A stretch of 64,000 nt of DNA, taken from the NCBI RefSeq assembly GCF_002770595.1, contig NZ_CP022986.1:930001-994000 (forward strand), written 5' to 3'. Position numbers and translations under genes: made by a program. This document shows positions 1 through 9,275 of the stretch, in pieces. Position 1 is the stretch's first letter; each line of letters starts with the position of its first letter. The notes beneath the pieces are model-generated. The model did no database searches. It saw nothing but the letters and a program-made list of their open reading frames with translations, and had not been told where the DNA came from. The DNA is from Chryseobacterium camelliae (lineage in GTDB: Bacteria > Bacteroidota > Bacteroidia > Flavobacteriales > Weeksellaceae).

Positions 1-486
1 GCTCAATGTGAGGCTTATAATTATAACAGTATCGGCGATCCGGTGGTGTTTATAAAGACACAAACCGATTCTCTGGGTGCAGATGTCTGTATCGATGCTG
101 TAGGCTGCGAGGCCAAAGGAAATCTGACCAATACCATCCTGGGAACCAAGTTACTGTTACAGGGCGGCTCTACTACGGCGCTTCATTGGGCCATCAACTC
201 TGTGAAGAAAGGCGGCATTGTTTCTGTGGTAGGGGTTTACGGGCCTACAGATGCTCTGGTCCCAATAGGAAATGTAGTGAATAAAGGAATTACCATCCGT
301 GCCAATCAGGCAGCGGTAAAACGTCACCTGCCTAAACTCATTGAGCATGTGAAAAACGGTATTCTTGACCCGAAACAGATCATTACTCACCGGGTTCCGC
401 TGGAAGAAGTAGCCGACGCTTACCATATATTTTCACGCAAGCTGGACGGTTGCATAAAGACCGTGCTTATTCCGCCAACTGCTTAA
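1..486 (+). CDS. zinc-dependent alcohol dehydrogenase, C-terminal part
   Basis: The reading frame is open from the first base, so the gene begins before the window; about 161 residues are visible. The text from GADVCIDAVGCEAKGN through KKGGIVSVVGVYG to the LDGCIKTVLIP end is the nucleotide-binding half of a medium-chain dehydrogenase. It resembles the branch that holds glutathione-independent formaldehyde dehydrogenase-like enzymes. The catalytic zinc ligands lie upstream and cannot be seen, so the substrate is open. The next gene starts 25 bases downstream on the same strand and may be co-transcribed. Confidence 0.85.
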   Translation, partial: AQCEAYNYNSIGDPVVFIKTQTDSLGADVCIDAVGCEAKGNLTNTILGTKLLLQGGSTTALHWAINSVKKGGIVSVVGVYGPTDALVPIGNVVNKGITIRANQAAVKRHLPKLIEHVKNGILDPKQIITHRVPLEEVADAYHIFSRKLDGCIKTVLIPPTA

Positions 487-511
487 TAAGTTTTAACTAA
501 AAAATTACGAC

Positions 512-1039
512 ATGCTTACAGACGAAACAAAGCCATCAGATTTTAAAAGAAGTGAACAGGCAGATCATAGCCAGATTAAAGGTTGGGGAATAGATGCAGA
601 TCCTGAAAATGATCCCGTTTATCCCATGAAGAAACGTACCAACGAAGAACATGAGGGTTACTCATGGGAGCGGCCGCAACAGCAGCCTGAAGAGGTTGAA
701 ATCCTGCAGTCCGTAGAGCGGCCGAATCTAACCGCTGTTTTTGGAACTGCATCACCGCCTGAAGGCATTAACGGAGCCATCAGGAAATTTGCTTTCCGTT
801 ACAGTGAATCCAGCTACAGCAGATGGCTGCCGTTGGTATTGGCAGACCGTGTGGGCGCAGTTGAAGGCATTATTGACGACTTAAAAAACGGTCATTTGCC
901 CAACATCTTTGCTGAACGCGGCTGGGGAGCCGAATGGAAGTACAATAAAAAGAATTTCCTTTTGAAAATGGCTGTCGCAGCCGCAGTAACAGCGGTTGCC
1001 GTAACCGTCCTATCCTCGAAAAAGAAGAACGACGACTGA
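512..1039 (+). CDS. hypothetical C-tail-anchored protein
   Basis: 175 residues of unknown function. The first 75 are polar and charged. The middle (about 85-150) has a stretch FAFRYSESSYSRWLPLVLADRVGAVEG that looks like a folded domain. Residues about 151-168 form one hydrophobic helix rich in Ala and Val, followed by a short basic-acidic tail SSKKKNDD, so the protein is probably anchored in the inner membrane by its C-terminus. There is no signal peptide. It follows the alcohol dehydrogenase by 25 bases. I do not recognise a named family. Confidence 0.7.
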   Translation: MLTDETKPSDFKRSEQADHSQIKGWGIDADPENDPVYPMKKRTNEEHEGYSWERPQQQPEEVEILQSVERPNLTAVFGTASPPEGINGAIRKFAFRYSESSYSRWLPLVLADRVGAVEGIIDDLKNGHLPNIFAERGWGAEWKYNKKNFLLKMAVAAAVTAVAVTVLSSKKKNDD

Positions 1040-1120
1040 TGGACTCATAGTCAGAATTTTTCCGTTCATCATATTGAGAAGCATTATCTACAACCCAATA
1101 CATCAGTATCTTTAACATAA

Positions 1121-1150
1121 AATTCCCGGTTTTGAGTCGGGATTTTTGTT
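1121..1150 (+). terminator. weak intrinsic terminator
   Basis: A short stem TCCCG/CGGGA with a 9-base loop is followed by a T-rich run. It would end the transcript of the dehydrogenase and the tail-anchored protein. The rest of the 1040-1399 gap is AT-rich and shows nothing else except the promoter box next to the following gene. Confidence 0.55.
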
Positions 1151-1374
1151 TATATGCAAGACCGTTTAATATAATTAATTATTATCTCTATGATTTTATT
1201 AAAACGGTCTGAGCTACAAAGTATTACAAAACAGTTGTTATTAATTTTGATAACGTCTGTTTTTAATCTTTTTCCGGCTGGTTTCATAAGTTTCTATACT
1301 TGCTAGTATCATGTTTAAACAATATTGCTGTATTAGTTCTGCTAAGAACTTTTTACTTTTTCCTGACTGTTTTT

Positions 1375-1382
1375 TATATTTG
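1375..1382 (+). promoter_or_regulatory. flavobacterial -7 box (TATATTTG)
   Basis: TATATTTG matches the TAnnTTTG -7 element used by the Bacteroidota primary sigma factor. It lies 17 bases before the ATG of the helicase gene. I see no clean TTG at the usual upstream distance, so this is a candidate only. Confidence 0.5.
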
Positions 1383-1399
1383 TATTAAACTGATAAGCC

Positions 1400-3952
1400 A
1401 TGAACAAAAGAATTACTTCACCTCTACAATCAAAAGCTATTTACATTGATGGCAAAGACAGAACCGATGAAGTAGAATTATATACTTTCGATGGAAGCAG
1501 ATGTGTGGTGACCTATAAAAACAGTGATAAATCCTATTCATATCATCAGGATAAGGTAAAAATCGTAAAGTCAGCAGTACAGAGTGTAGAAGCCCGATCA
1601 GTATTCAGTTACCTGAAGCAAATTGCAGAAACTGTTGGGCTAAAGACTGAGGAAGGGAGTAATATTCTGGCTCATAGCTACGGCAGGCTATCATTTATTC
1701 CTGAGACCACAGTGCTGTCGTATTATCTTAATGGGAAAGAACCGGTGACAGACATTTACTCCTCTCCTGTTGAGATTTTCCCGTTTGGTTTTAATCTCAG
1801 TCAAAAAGATGGTGTCAATAAAGCCTTCTCAAGTCCTTTAAGTGTTATTGAAGGACCTCCCGGAACAGGAAAAACACAAACTATCCTCAATATTATCGCC
1901 AATGCGGTGATGAATAATCAAAGTGTGGCAGTGGTGTCAAGCAATAATGCCGCAACAAGGAACGTTTTTGAAAAACTGGAAAAGAATGGGATATCTTTTA
2001 TAGCAGCCCTATTAGGAAGTTCCCAAAATAAGAAAGACTTTATAGAATCTCAGGCTGAAATCCCGGATATATCTGAGTGGAGCTTACAGATAGAACGGGC
2101 CACTTCCCTTCGGGAATCCGCTATGCAGCTTTTTGCGCAGATTTCGGAAAAACTCCGATTTAAAAATGAACTCGCTCTACTGAAACTGGAAACAGAAAAT
2201 ATAGAGACTGAATACCGCCACTTTACTGCGTCTGTAAGCTTATTGGCGCATGTCCGTTTTAAAAGTAACGTTAGTTCTGATCAATTGCTTTCCCTTTGGA
2301 TCACCCTTGAAAACTATGAACAATCCGGTAAAAAACTCAACTGGTGGCGCAAACTGATTTTTCCTTTTCTATACGGTGTCAGAGACAAAAAGTTTTATGA
2401 ACTCTCTTATCAGGAATTGATCAGATTGGTTCAGTCAAAGTATTATACCACAAAGATTTCGGAGCTTACTTTAAGGCAACAACAGTTAGAATCGGAATTA
2501 CAGGATTTCTGTTTCGAAGAAAAAATGAACACCTATACGGAAGTTTCCATGCAGCTCTTCAGAAATCTGCTTTATCAAAGGTATCAGGGGAAAGAGCGTC
2601 CTGAATATACGGTACAGGATCTCCATCTGAGATCAGAAGAATTTATTAGAGACTATCCGGTAATCATGAGTACCACATATTCCCTCAGAAGAAGCCTTGA
2701 CGAAAAAGTGGTTTACGACTACGTGATCATTGATGAAGCTTCACAGGTAGATCTGGCTACGGGTGTATTGGCTTTATCCTGCGCCAAGAGAGCCGTGATT
2801 GTAGGAGACCTAAAACAGCTCCCCAATGTAGTGGATGCACAAACAGCAAATAAGACTGATCATATTTTTCATACCTTTCAGCTTCCCGAAGCATACCGGT
2901 ATTCCAACCATAGCTTACTTTTATCGGTGACGGAATTGTTTCCCGATATTCCTAAAACTCTTCTAAAAGAACATTACCGCTGCCATCCTCAGATCATTGA
3001 TTTCTGTAACCGGAAATTTTACCATAACCAATTGGTTATTCTTTCCGAAGCCAAAACGGATCGCAATCCCCTGGTCGTCTATAAAACCGTGGCAGGAAAC
3101 CATGCGAGGGACAGAATGAATCAGCGGCAGATCGATGTCATTCTACAGGAAATTATTCCTCAGCAATGCCTTGAAGAAGTAGATCTTGGAATCGTCACTC
3201 CCTATCGTAATCAGACTTTAGCGTTGCAAAGTACATTTCAGGGGACCCGTATTAAAGCTGATACAGTAGATAAATTTCAGGGAAGGGAAAACGATGTGAT
3301 CATCCTTTCCACCGTCGACAACGAAATATCAGATTTTACCGACCATCCTAACCGCCTGAATGTAGCCGTTTCCAGAGCAAAAGATCAGCTGATTCTGGTT
3401 GTTAACGGAAATGAAAGCGACAAAGACAATAATATCTCTGACCTCATCCGTTATATTGATTATCATAATTTTACCATCATCAATAGTGAGCTCCACTCTA
3501 TTTTTGATTATTTGTATAAAGGTTATGAAGAGAAACGAAGGGAGCTGTTAGCCGGGCAAAAGAAAAAATCGGTTTTTGACAGTGAGAATCTCATGTATCG
3601 GCTGATTCATGAAATCATATCACAGGATGAATTTTCCAAATACGATGTGGTCCTGCATTTTCCTTTAAGAAACCTGATATCAGATTTTTCGAAACTCAGT
3701 ACTGAAGAACAAGCTTACGCCAGTCATTATGCTACCCACCTTGATTTCCTGATCTTCAACAGGCTTGGCAAAAATCCTGTACTGGCCATTGAAGTAGACG
3801 GTTATGAATACCATACGCGAGAAAGCCGGCAAGGGAGAAGGGATGCTATGAAGAATGAGATTATGGAGAAATACGGAATCCCACTGATCAGGTTTTCAAC
3901 AACAGGAAGCAGAGAAAGAGAGAAACTGATTGACAGGTTAAGACAATTGTAA
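1400..3952 (+). CDS. superfamily 1 DNA/RNA helicase with C-terminal nuclease-like domain
   Basis: 850 residues. The core is a DNA2/NAM7 (UPF1-like) SF1 helicase: Walker A GPPGTGKT at 152-159, Walker B VIIDEAS at about 442-448, GDLKQLP at 469-475, VDKFQGRE at 623-630 and motif VI NVAVSRAK at about 654-661. Residues 160-440 hold a long insert, partly coiled. The end (about 725-850) resembles Vsr/DUF559-type endonucleases: D782 in LDFLI, then AIEVDG with E798 and D800, then a basic helix and GIPLIRFST. That is the layout of a PD-(D/E)xK fold, although the catalytic Lys is not certain. It stands alone as a single gene with its own promoter box. Helicase-nuclease fusions of this kind act in DNA processing and sometimes in phage defence; the role here is inferred. 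Confidence 0.85.
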   Translation: MNKRITSPLQSKAIYIDGKDRTDEVELYTFDGSRCVVTYKNSDKSYSYHQDKVKIVKSAVQSVEARSVFSYLKQIAETVGLKTEEGSNILAHSYGRLSFIPETTVLSYYLNGKEPVTDIYSSPVEIFPFGFNLSQKDGVNKAFSSPLSVIEGPPGTGKTQTILNIIANAVMNNQSVAVVSSNNAATRNVFEKLEKNGISFIAALLGSSQNKKDFIESQAEIPDISEWSLQIERATSLRESAMQLFAQISEKLRFKNELALLKLETENIETEYRHFTASVSLLAHVRFKSNVSSDQLLSLWITLENYEQSGKKLNWWRKLIFPFLYGVRDKKFYELSYQELIRLVQSKYYTTKISELTLRQQQLESELQDFCFEEKMNTYTEVSMQLFRNLLYQRYQGKERPEYTVQDLHLRSEEFIRDYPVIMSTTYSLRRSLDEKVVYDYVIIDEASQVDLATGVLALSCAKRAVIVGDLKQLPNVVDAQTANKTDHIFHTFQLPEAYRYSNHSLLLSVTELFPDIPKTLLKEHYRCHPQIIDFCNRKFYHNQLVILSEAKTDRNPLVVYKTVAGNHARDRMNQRQIDVILQEIIPQQCLEEVDLGIVTPYRNQTLALQSTFQGTRIKADTVDKFQGRENDVIILSTVDNEISDFTDHPNRLNVAVSRAKDQLILVVNGNESDKDNNISDLIRYIDYHNFTIINSELHSIFDYLYKGYEEKRRELLAGQKKKSVFDSENLMYRLIHEIISQDEFSKYDVVLHFPLRNLISDFSKLSTEEQAYASHYATHLDFLIFNRLGKNPVLAIEVDGYEYHTRESRQGRRDAMKNEIMEKYGIPLIRFSTTGSREREKLIDRLRQL

Positions 3953-4031
3953 AAATACTGTGATAAGCAGACCCGGAACCAGCCCTCTTTCGATGTTGCT
4001 ATTGATGCCAATGAAGTTATGCTTGCCTCTT

Positions 4032-4520
4032 TTAGTTAACCTTCATTCTTAATACGGCATATGATTCTACATTGAGCAAGATTACCTGATCCGTAGGCAG
4101 TTCGCGGTACAGATTTTTTGACGTTATTCCAGATTTCAAAAGTTTTCCATCCACCGAAAACACCTTGTATGATTTATTTTCCGGAATCAATTTAAGGTCT
4201 TTGATCACTTCCAGGGCAGATAATGTCGCTGAGTTATATGTACAGGCCTGGTTGCCAAACTGTATGGTAAAATTATTGATATCCAGAGGCTGGCCTGAAG
4301 TATTCGTCCAGGAGGCATAAAATGTATTGGCCTGATTCCAGTGGCCGGCATTTACAAACGAAAGATTGTTGATGGTTTTGGGATTCCCGCTGTCCGGAAT
4401 AGCAGAACTGCTGCTGTACAGTAAGTAATAAGGGTTGCTTTGTGATTTGATAAAATTGGGGCACTGAGATTTTGCGCCGATTCCCATTGCTAACGCAAGG
4501 GCAAAAAATAGATTTTTCAT
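4032..4520 (-). CDS. small secreted protein with type IX-like sorting tail
   Basis: 162 residues. Residues 1-18 are a signal peptide (MKNLFFALALAMGIGAKSQ, ending at a Gln as is common in Flavobacteriia). The middle is a Ser/Thr/Asn-rich domain with Cys20 and a second Cys near residue 93. The last 50 residues, YKVFSVDGKLLKSG onward to a basic end, resemble the beta-rich C-terminal sorting domain of the type IX secretion system, although shorter and diverged. The protein is probably exported to the surface or released. It lies convergent to the helicase gene with 79 bases between them. Confidence 0.7.
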   Translation of the reverse strand: MKNLFFALALAMGIGAKSQCPNFIKSQSNPYYLLYSSSSAIPDSGNPKTINNLSFVNAGHWNQANTFYASWTNTSGQPLDINNFTIQFGNQACTYNSATLSALEVIKDLKLIPENKSYKVFSVDGKLLKSGITSKNLYRELPTDQVILLNVESYAVLRMKVN

Positions 4521-4964
4521 CTGTTTTATTGTAGTTATAGATTATTCTTGGTTTAGGAATACAATGCCGGATAATGTATGCTTCACCTTGAACAATCTAT
4601 AGCTTTTCACATGGATCATGCAGGCAGTGACTGATCCTCTATCAGCAATATCATTCATTTTAATTATACTGAAAGTAAAAGTATGGAGCTGTAAAAAATC
4701 TGTTCAATAAATGCATCCTACTCCGCTTACATATGATTTTCTTTTAAAAATCATTTCATCCCATGGTACAATGACAGCATATTCAGGATTTTAGGCTTCT
4801 ACTTTACATCAATCCTTCTTTATATTTTCCTGTGTGCAAAAGTGAGGAATACCATTGTAAAAAGGATCAGTATAAATACTGCTTTTCAGCCAGGAATCGG
4901 ATAATAGCCTTTTCTCCGCAATGGCATCTGTATTGTAATTCATGTATATATAAATTTGATTCCT
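4521..4964. other. intergenic region between divergent genes
   Basis: This 444 bp stretch separates the secreted protein (minus strand) from the lipoprotein (plus strand). It is AT-rich. A TAAATTTG box at 4951-4958 matches the -7 consensus but sits only 6 bases before the lipoprotein ATG, which would give an almost leaderless transcript. I see no gene or repeat here. Confidence 0.4.
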
Positions 4965-5399
4965 ATGAAAAAACTGATTTTAACAGCAGCAGGTCTGATT
5001 GTACTGTCAGCCTGTAACAAACCTTCTGAAACAAACACGGCTACCGTCAAAAATGAACAGAGAGCGGTAGGTGCTGACCAGGACGACCATGGATGCAAAG
5101 CTTCGGCCGGACAGACCTGGAGCGAACTGAAGCAGAACTGCATCCAGGTTTTTAATGAAGGATTTCGGCTGAATCCTGTAATCCCTCCGAAAGAAGGAGC
5201 TGTAACCAGTGCATTTATCCTGATGAGCGATGACCAAAATAAGGCGGAACTCTTTTTACCGGACCAGGCTGATCATCATTCCATTATTTTAACCAAGGAT
5301 AATAAGGGCATCTATGAAAACGGACAGTACCGATTTGACCAGGTTAAGTCCGTCCTGTTCTTCAATGGCAAAGAACAATATAAAAGGAATGTAGAATAG
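4965..5399 (+). CDS. hypothetical lipoprotein
   Basis: 144 residues from the ATG at 4965; an in-frame TTG three codons upstream is a less likely start because MKK opens a normal signal peptide. The lipobox LSAC places the lipidated Cys at residue 17, followed by an acidic linker rich in Thr and Asn. The mature part has a Cys pair (HGCKAS and KQNCIQ) that could form a disulfide. It ends with short beta-like segments such as GIYENGQYRFDQVKSVLFFNGKEQYKR. No enzyme motif is visible. It is likely a small periplasmic or outer-membrane lipoprotein. Confidence 0.75.
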   Translation: MKKLILTAAGLIVLSACNKPSETNTATVKNEQRAVGADQDDHGCKASAGQTWSELKQNCIQVFNEGFRLNPVIPPKEGAVTSAFILMSDDQNKAELFLPDQADHHSIILTKDNKGIYENGQYRFDQVKSVLFFNGKEQYKRNVE

Positions 5400-5426
5400 T
5401 AGATCAAACATTGAGATAGCTGTTAT

Positions 5427-5463
5427 AAAACCCTGGCTTATGATATGACTAAGCCAGGGTTTT
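5427..5463 (+). terminator. strong intrinsic terminator
   Basis: A perfect 13 bp stem (arms 5428-5440 and 5450-5462, core CCCTGGCTTA/TAAGCCAGGG) has a 9-base loop and is flanked by A and T runs. It ends the lipoprotein transcript. Confidence 0.85.
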
Positions 5464-5621
5464 AATCAGAACCAGAGACAAAGAACATCTCATTATTCCT
5501 GTACTAAATTAGAGGCATTATATAGTTCTTTAGCATTAAATGGAGATAAAACATCATGGATAATGCTTAAATCCTTTCCTGGTATAAAATTATATCTTTC
5601 AAAACCTTAATACCTATTATC

Positions 5622-6185
5622 ATGATCAAGAGAATTTTGACAGGCCTTATCATCTATACGATATGTATTGTTCTGATCATTTCATTCCTGCCATCAGAAA
5701 GCGGTACTTTTATTATAAGCCTTGTTCTCACAGGATTATTGTTCGGGATTTTTATTGTGTATGAGGTCTATAAAAAATATTCTTCGGATCTTTTACCTTC
5801 TGCAACAGTGATGCTTCCCTACACAGATCATCCTGTCAGCGGTTTACGTAAAATTTCATATAAGCCATTTTTATTTGGATTTGAGAAAAAAATAGTTTCC
5901 GGTGATGATCTTTACTTCGACCCCGATTCGATTTACATGGTCAATCCAATGGGAAAGTCCGCGAAGTTCAGCCTGTATGAAATTACAGCACTTAAGCGGA
6001 CATCGGTCCGGATTAATAACAGTACGATCTGGCAGATCAGTTTAATGGACGATGGAAAGCCCGTTACTGTTAAATTCGCCCCTAATTTTTCTCTTGCCAA
6101 TAAAAACTTCCTGCAGTTTTATACCCTCCTGAAGGAAATTAATCCGAATGCTGTCCAATCGGAATGGAATCTGTGGAAAATATAG
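5622..6185 (+). CDS. hypothetical membrane protein, two N-terminal helices
   Basis: 187 residues. Two membrane helices occupy about residues 6-24 and 29-48. The remaining 135 residues form a soluble domain with alternating beta-like segments (GDDLYFDPDSIYMVNPMGKSAKFSLYEITALKRTSVRINNS, then WQISLMDDGKPVTVKFAPN), reminiscent of a PH-like or STAS-like fold. No family name is recognised with confidence. It stands alone, and the 263 bp after it (6186-6448) hold no credible gene. Confidence 0.7.
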   Translation: MIKRILTGLIIYTICIVLIISFLPSESGTFIISLVLTGLLFGIFIVYEVYKKYSSDLLPSATVMLPYTDHPVSGLRKISYKPFLFGFEKKIVSGDDLYFDPDSIYMVNPMGKSAKFSLYEITALKRTSVRINNSTIWQISLMDDGKPVTVKFAPNFSLANKNFLQFYTLLKEINPNAVQSEWNLWKI

Positions 6186-6442
6186 AATTTAAATCCTGCC
6201 GTTCCGTCACAACCTTTCAAAAGAGAACGTTTATATCCACTGTATATCATTTCCATCATCCTGGCAAACCCTTATGCTGGAAAATGCTAAGGTATTGTGC
6301 CCGATATGAATTTCCTGATCTGATGTACCGTATTCAGGGAACATCCGAAAATCCGGCTACAACAATGACCAATCCAACTACTTTTTATAGAACCGTAATC
6401 AGGAATTTTGTACCTGAAACTGAAGTCGGTTTATTAATATAA

Positions 6443-7426
<984 letters not shown>

Positions 7427-7438
7427 ACACGTACAATA

Positions 7439-8176
7439 ATGGAAAATATTACAGGAAAAGTAGTTGCTGTTACAGGCTCAAGTGCCGGAATAGGCAGAGC
7501 CATTGCTATAAAACTGGCTGAAAAAGGAGCAACAGTGGTTTTAGGCGCCAGGAACATCGGAAAATTAGAAGAACTGGTTGCAGAGATTAAAGAATCGGGC
7601 GGTGAAGCCAGCTGTATTGAAACGGATGTAAAGCATAAGGCCGATCTGGTCCGGCTGGTGAATACTGCCGTTGAACGGTACGGAAGGTTGGATGTGTTGG
7701 TGAACAACGCCGGCGTGAGTCAGTTAAGCCGCATTGAAGAACTGGATACTGACGGCTGGGAAGATATGATTGACATCAACCTCAAAGGCGTCCTGTATGG
7801 GATGGCGGCGGCTATTCCTATTTTCAGACAACAGCAATCAGGACATATCGTCAATATTATTTCAACATCAGGGTTAAAGATTGTACCGATGCAGGGGGTG
7901 TATGCAGGAACCAAAAATGCCGTCCGCACCATTGCGGAGGCATTTCGGCAGGAGTCAGACGGAAGCATGCGCATAACAGGCATTTCACCCGGATTCGTAA
8001 AGACTGATTTTGCGGAAAATATAAAAAATGAAGCGATGAAAACCATGGTCCGGAAAGGGATGGAACAGATGGGCATTGATCCCGTAGCGATTGCTAACGC
8101 TGTAGTATATGCGGTAAGCCAGCCGGACGATGTTGAGATCGGTGATATTGTTATTCGTCCATCAAAACAAAATTGA
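7439..8176 (+). CDS. SDR family NAD(P)-dependent oxidoreductase
   Basis: 245 residues, a classical short-chain dehydrogenase. It has the cofactor loop TGSSAGIG at 12-19, NNAG at about 89-92, catalytic Ser in IISTSG, and Y155/K159 in YAGTK. The sequence resembles the YdfG/clavulanate-type group active on small alcohols or 3-hydroxy acids. It lies between the aldo/keto reductase (12 bases upstream) and the AraC regulator (18 bases downstream) and is likely co-transcribed with both. The substrate is not deducible. Confidence 0.92.
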   Translation: MENITGKVVAVTGSSAGIGRAIAIKLAEKGATVVLGARNIGKLEELVAEIKESGGEASCIETDVKHKADLVRLVNTAVERYGRLDVLVNNAGVSQLSRIEELDTDGWEDMIDINLKGVLYGMAAAIPIFRQQQSGHIVNIISTSGLKIVPMQGVYAGTKNAVRTIAEAFRQESDGSMRITGISPGFVKTDFAENIKNEAMKTMVRKGMEQMGIDPVAIANAVVYAVSQPDDVEIGDIVIRPSKQN

Positions 8177-8194
8177 TTACATTAGTCAGCGAAA

Positions 8195-9109
8195 ATGCAA
8201 CAGCCAACAGACATCAACCGGATCAAAAGCATATCGCAGCTGTTGCGTATGCTCGACCTGCCGTCACCATTGCACCCGTTGATTGCATTGGTAGATTATG
8301 ACCGTGTGCCGATTGAAACGTTTCCGCAAGGGCAAAAGATAAGTCTTGATTTTTACAAAATTTCCTTCAAGACTTCATTCAGGGGGCACATAAAATACGG
8401 ACAGGACTATTATGATTTTGAAGAAGGAGGATTGGCATTTCTGAAGCCTAAACAGATCGTTTTCTCACCTGAAGATGCAGGAAGCTATGAAGGGATTGCT
8501 TTATATTTCCATCCGGACCTTATACGGAATTATCCTCTGGGAAAAACCATAAATCAATATGGCTTCTTCTCTTACGATGTTTCGGAAGCCCTGTTTTTAT
8601 CGGCGAAGGAAAAAGAAATCATAGCAAGCTTATTGGCTGCCATAGCGGTTGAGCTAAGCAACAATATTGACTCCTTCAGCCAGGACGTCATGGTGTCCCA
8701 GATCGAATTGTTACTGAACTACAGCAATCGTTTTTACAACAGGCAGTTCATGACCCGAAAAGCGATAAATCACGACATCATCACAGCTCTTGACACATTT
8801 TTGAACCGGTATTTCGAAGAAGAAAGCAGCCTTAAAAACGGATTGCCATCCGTAAAATATATCAGCACGGAACTGAAACTGTCACAACGTTACCTGAGTG
8901 ATATGCTGAGTTCACTGACCGGACTCAACACCCAGCAATATATTCAGAACACCATCATCGAAAAAGCCAAAGAAAAATTATCTACAACCCATTTATCCGT
9001 GTCGGAAATTGCTTATGAACTGGGCTTCGAGCATTCACAGTCTTTCAGCAAACTTTTCAAGAACAAAACCCATGTCTCCCCCCTGGAGTTCAGAAAGTCG
9101 TTCGGGTAA
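8195..9109 (+). CDS. AraC family transcriptional regulator
   Basis: 304 residues. The N-terminal 180 residues form a cupin-like sensing domain (FKTSFRGHIKYGQDYYDFEEGGLAFLKPKQIV). The C-terminal 100 residues carry the two helix-turn-helix units, YISTELKLSQRYLSDMLSS and VSEIAYELGFEHSQSFSKLFKNKTHVSPLEFRK, the AraC signature. It probably controls the aldo/keto reductase and SDR genes directly upstream. A strong terminator follows at 9200. Confidence 0.92.
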   Translation: MQQPTDINRIKSISQLLRMLDLPSPLHPLIALVDYDRVPIETFPQGQKISLDFYKISFKTSFRGHIKYGQDYYDFEEGGLAFLKPKQIVFSPEDAGSYEGIALYFHPDLIRNYPLGKTINQYGFFSYDVSEALFLSAKEKEIIASLLAAIAVELSNNIDSFSQDVMVSQIELLLNYSNRFYNRQFMTRKAINHDIITALDTFLNRYFEEESSLKNGLPSVKYISTELKLSQRYLSDMLSSLTGLNTQQYIQNTIIEKAKEKLSTTHLSVSEIAYELGFEHSQSFSKLFKNKTHVSPLEFRKSFG

Positions 9110-9199
9110 GAAAGATGCCGGGCAGCTATCGTTGGTGCTTTTTTATCGAACAGATATCTATTCAACTGCTAAAATAGTGGATGAGAATCATGGATCTTA

Positions 9200-9242
9200 C
9201 TAACAGTTCTCATCAGAATTGACTAGAACTGTTAGTATTTTT
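9200..9242 (+). terminator. intrinsic terminator
   Basis: An 11 bp perfect stem (CTAACAGTTCT at 9200-9210, AGAACTGTTAG at 9225-9235) with a 14-base loop is followed by TATTTTTT. It closes the reductase-SDR-AraC operon. Confidence 0.85.
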
Positions 9243-9275
9243 TGACGCCAATCAATTTAGAATCGATGTCTTTCT

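Noticed and set aside
6164..6442. 92-codon open frame after the membrane protein
   Set aside because: It begins inside the previous gene, has an odd Cys/His/Pro-rich composition and shows no family likeness or start signal.
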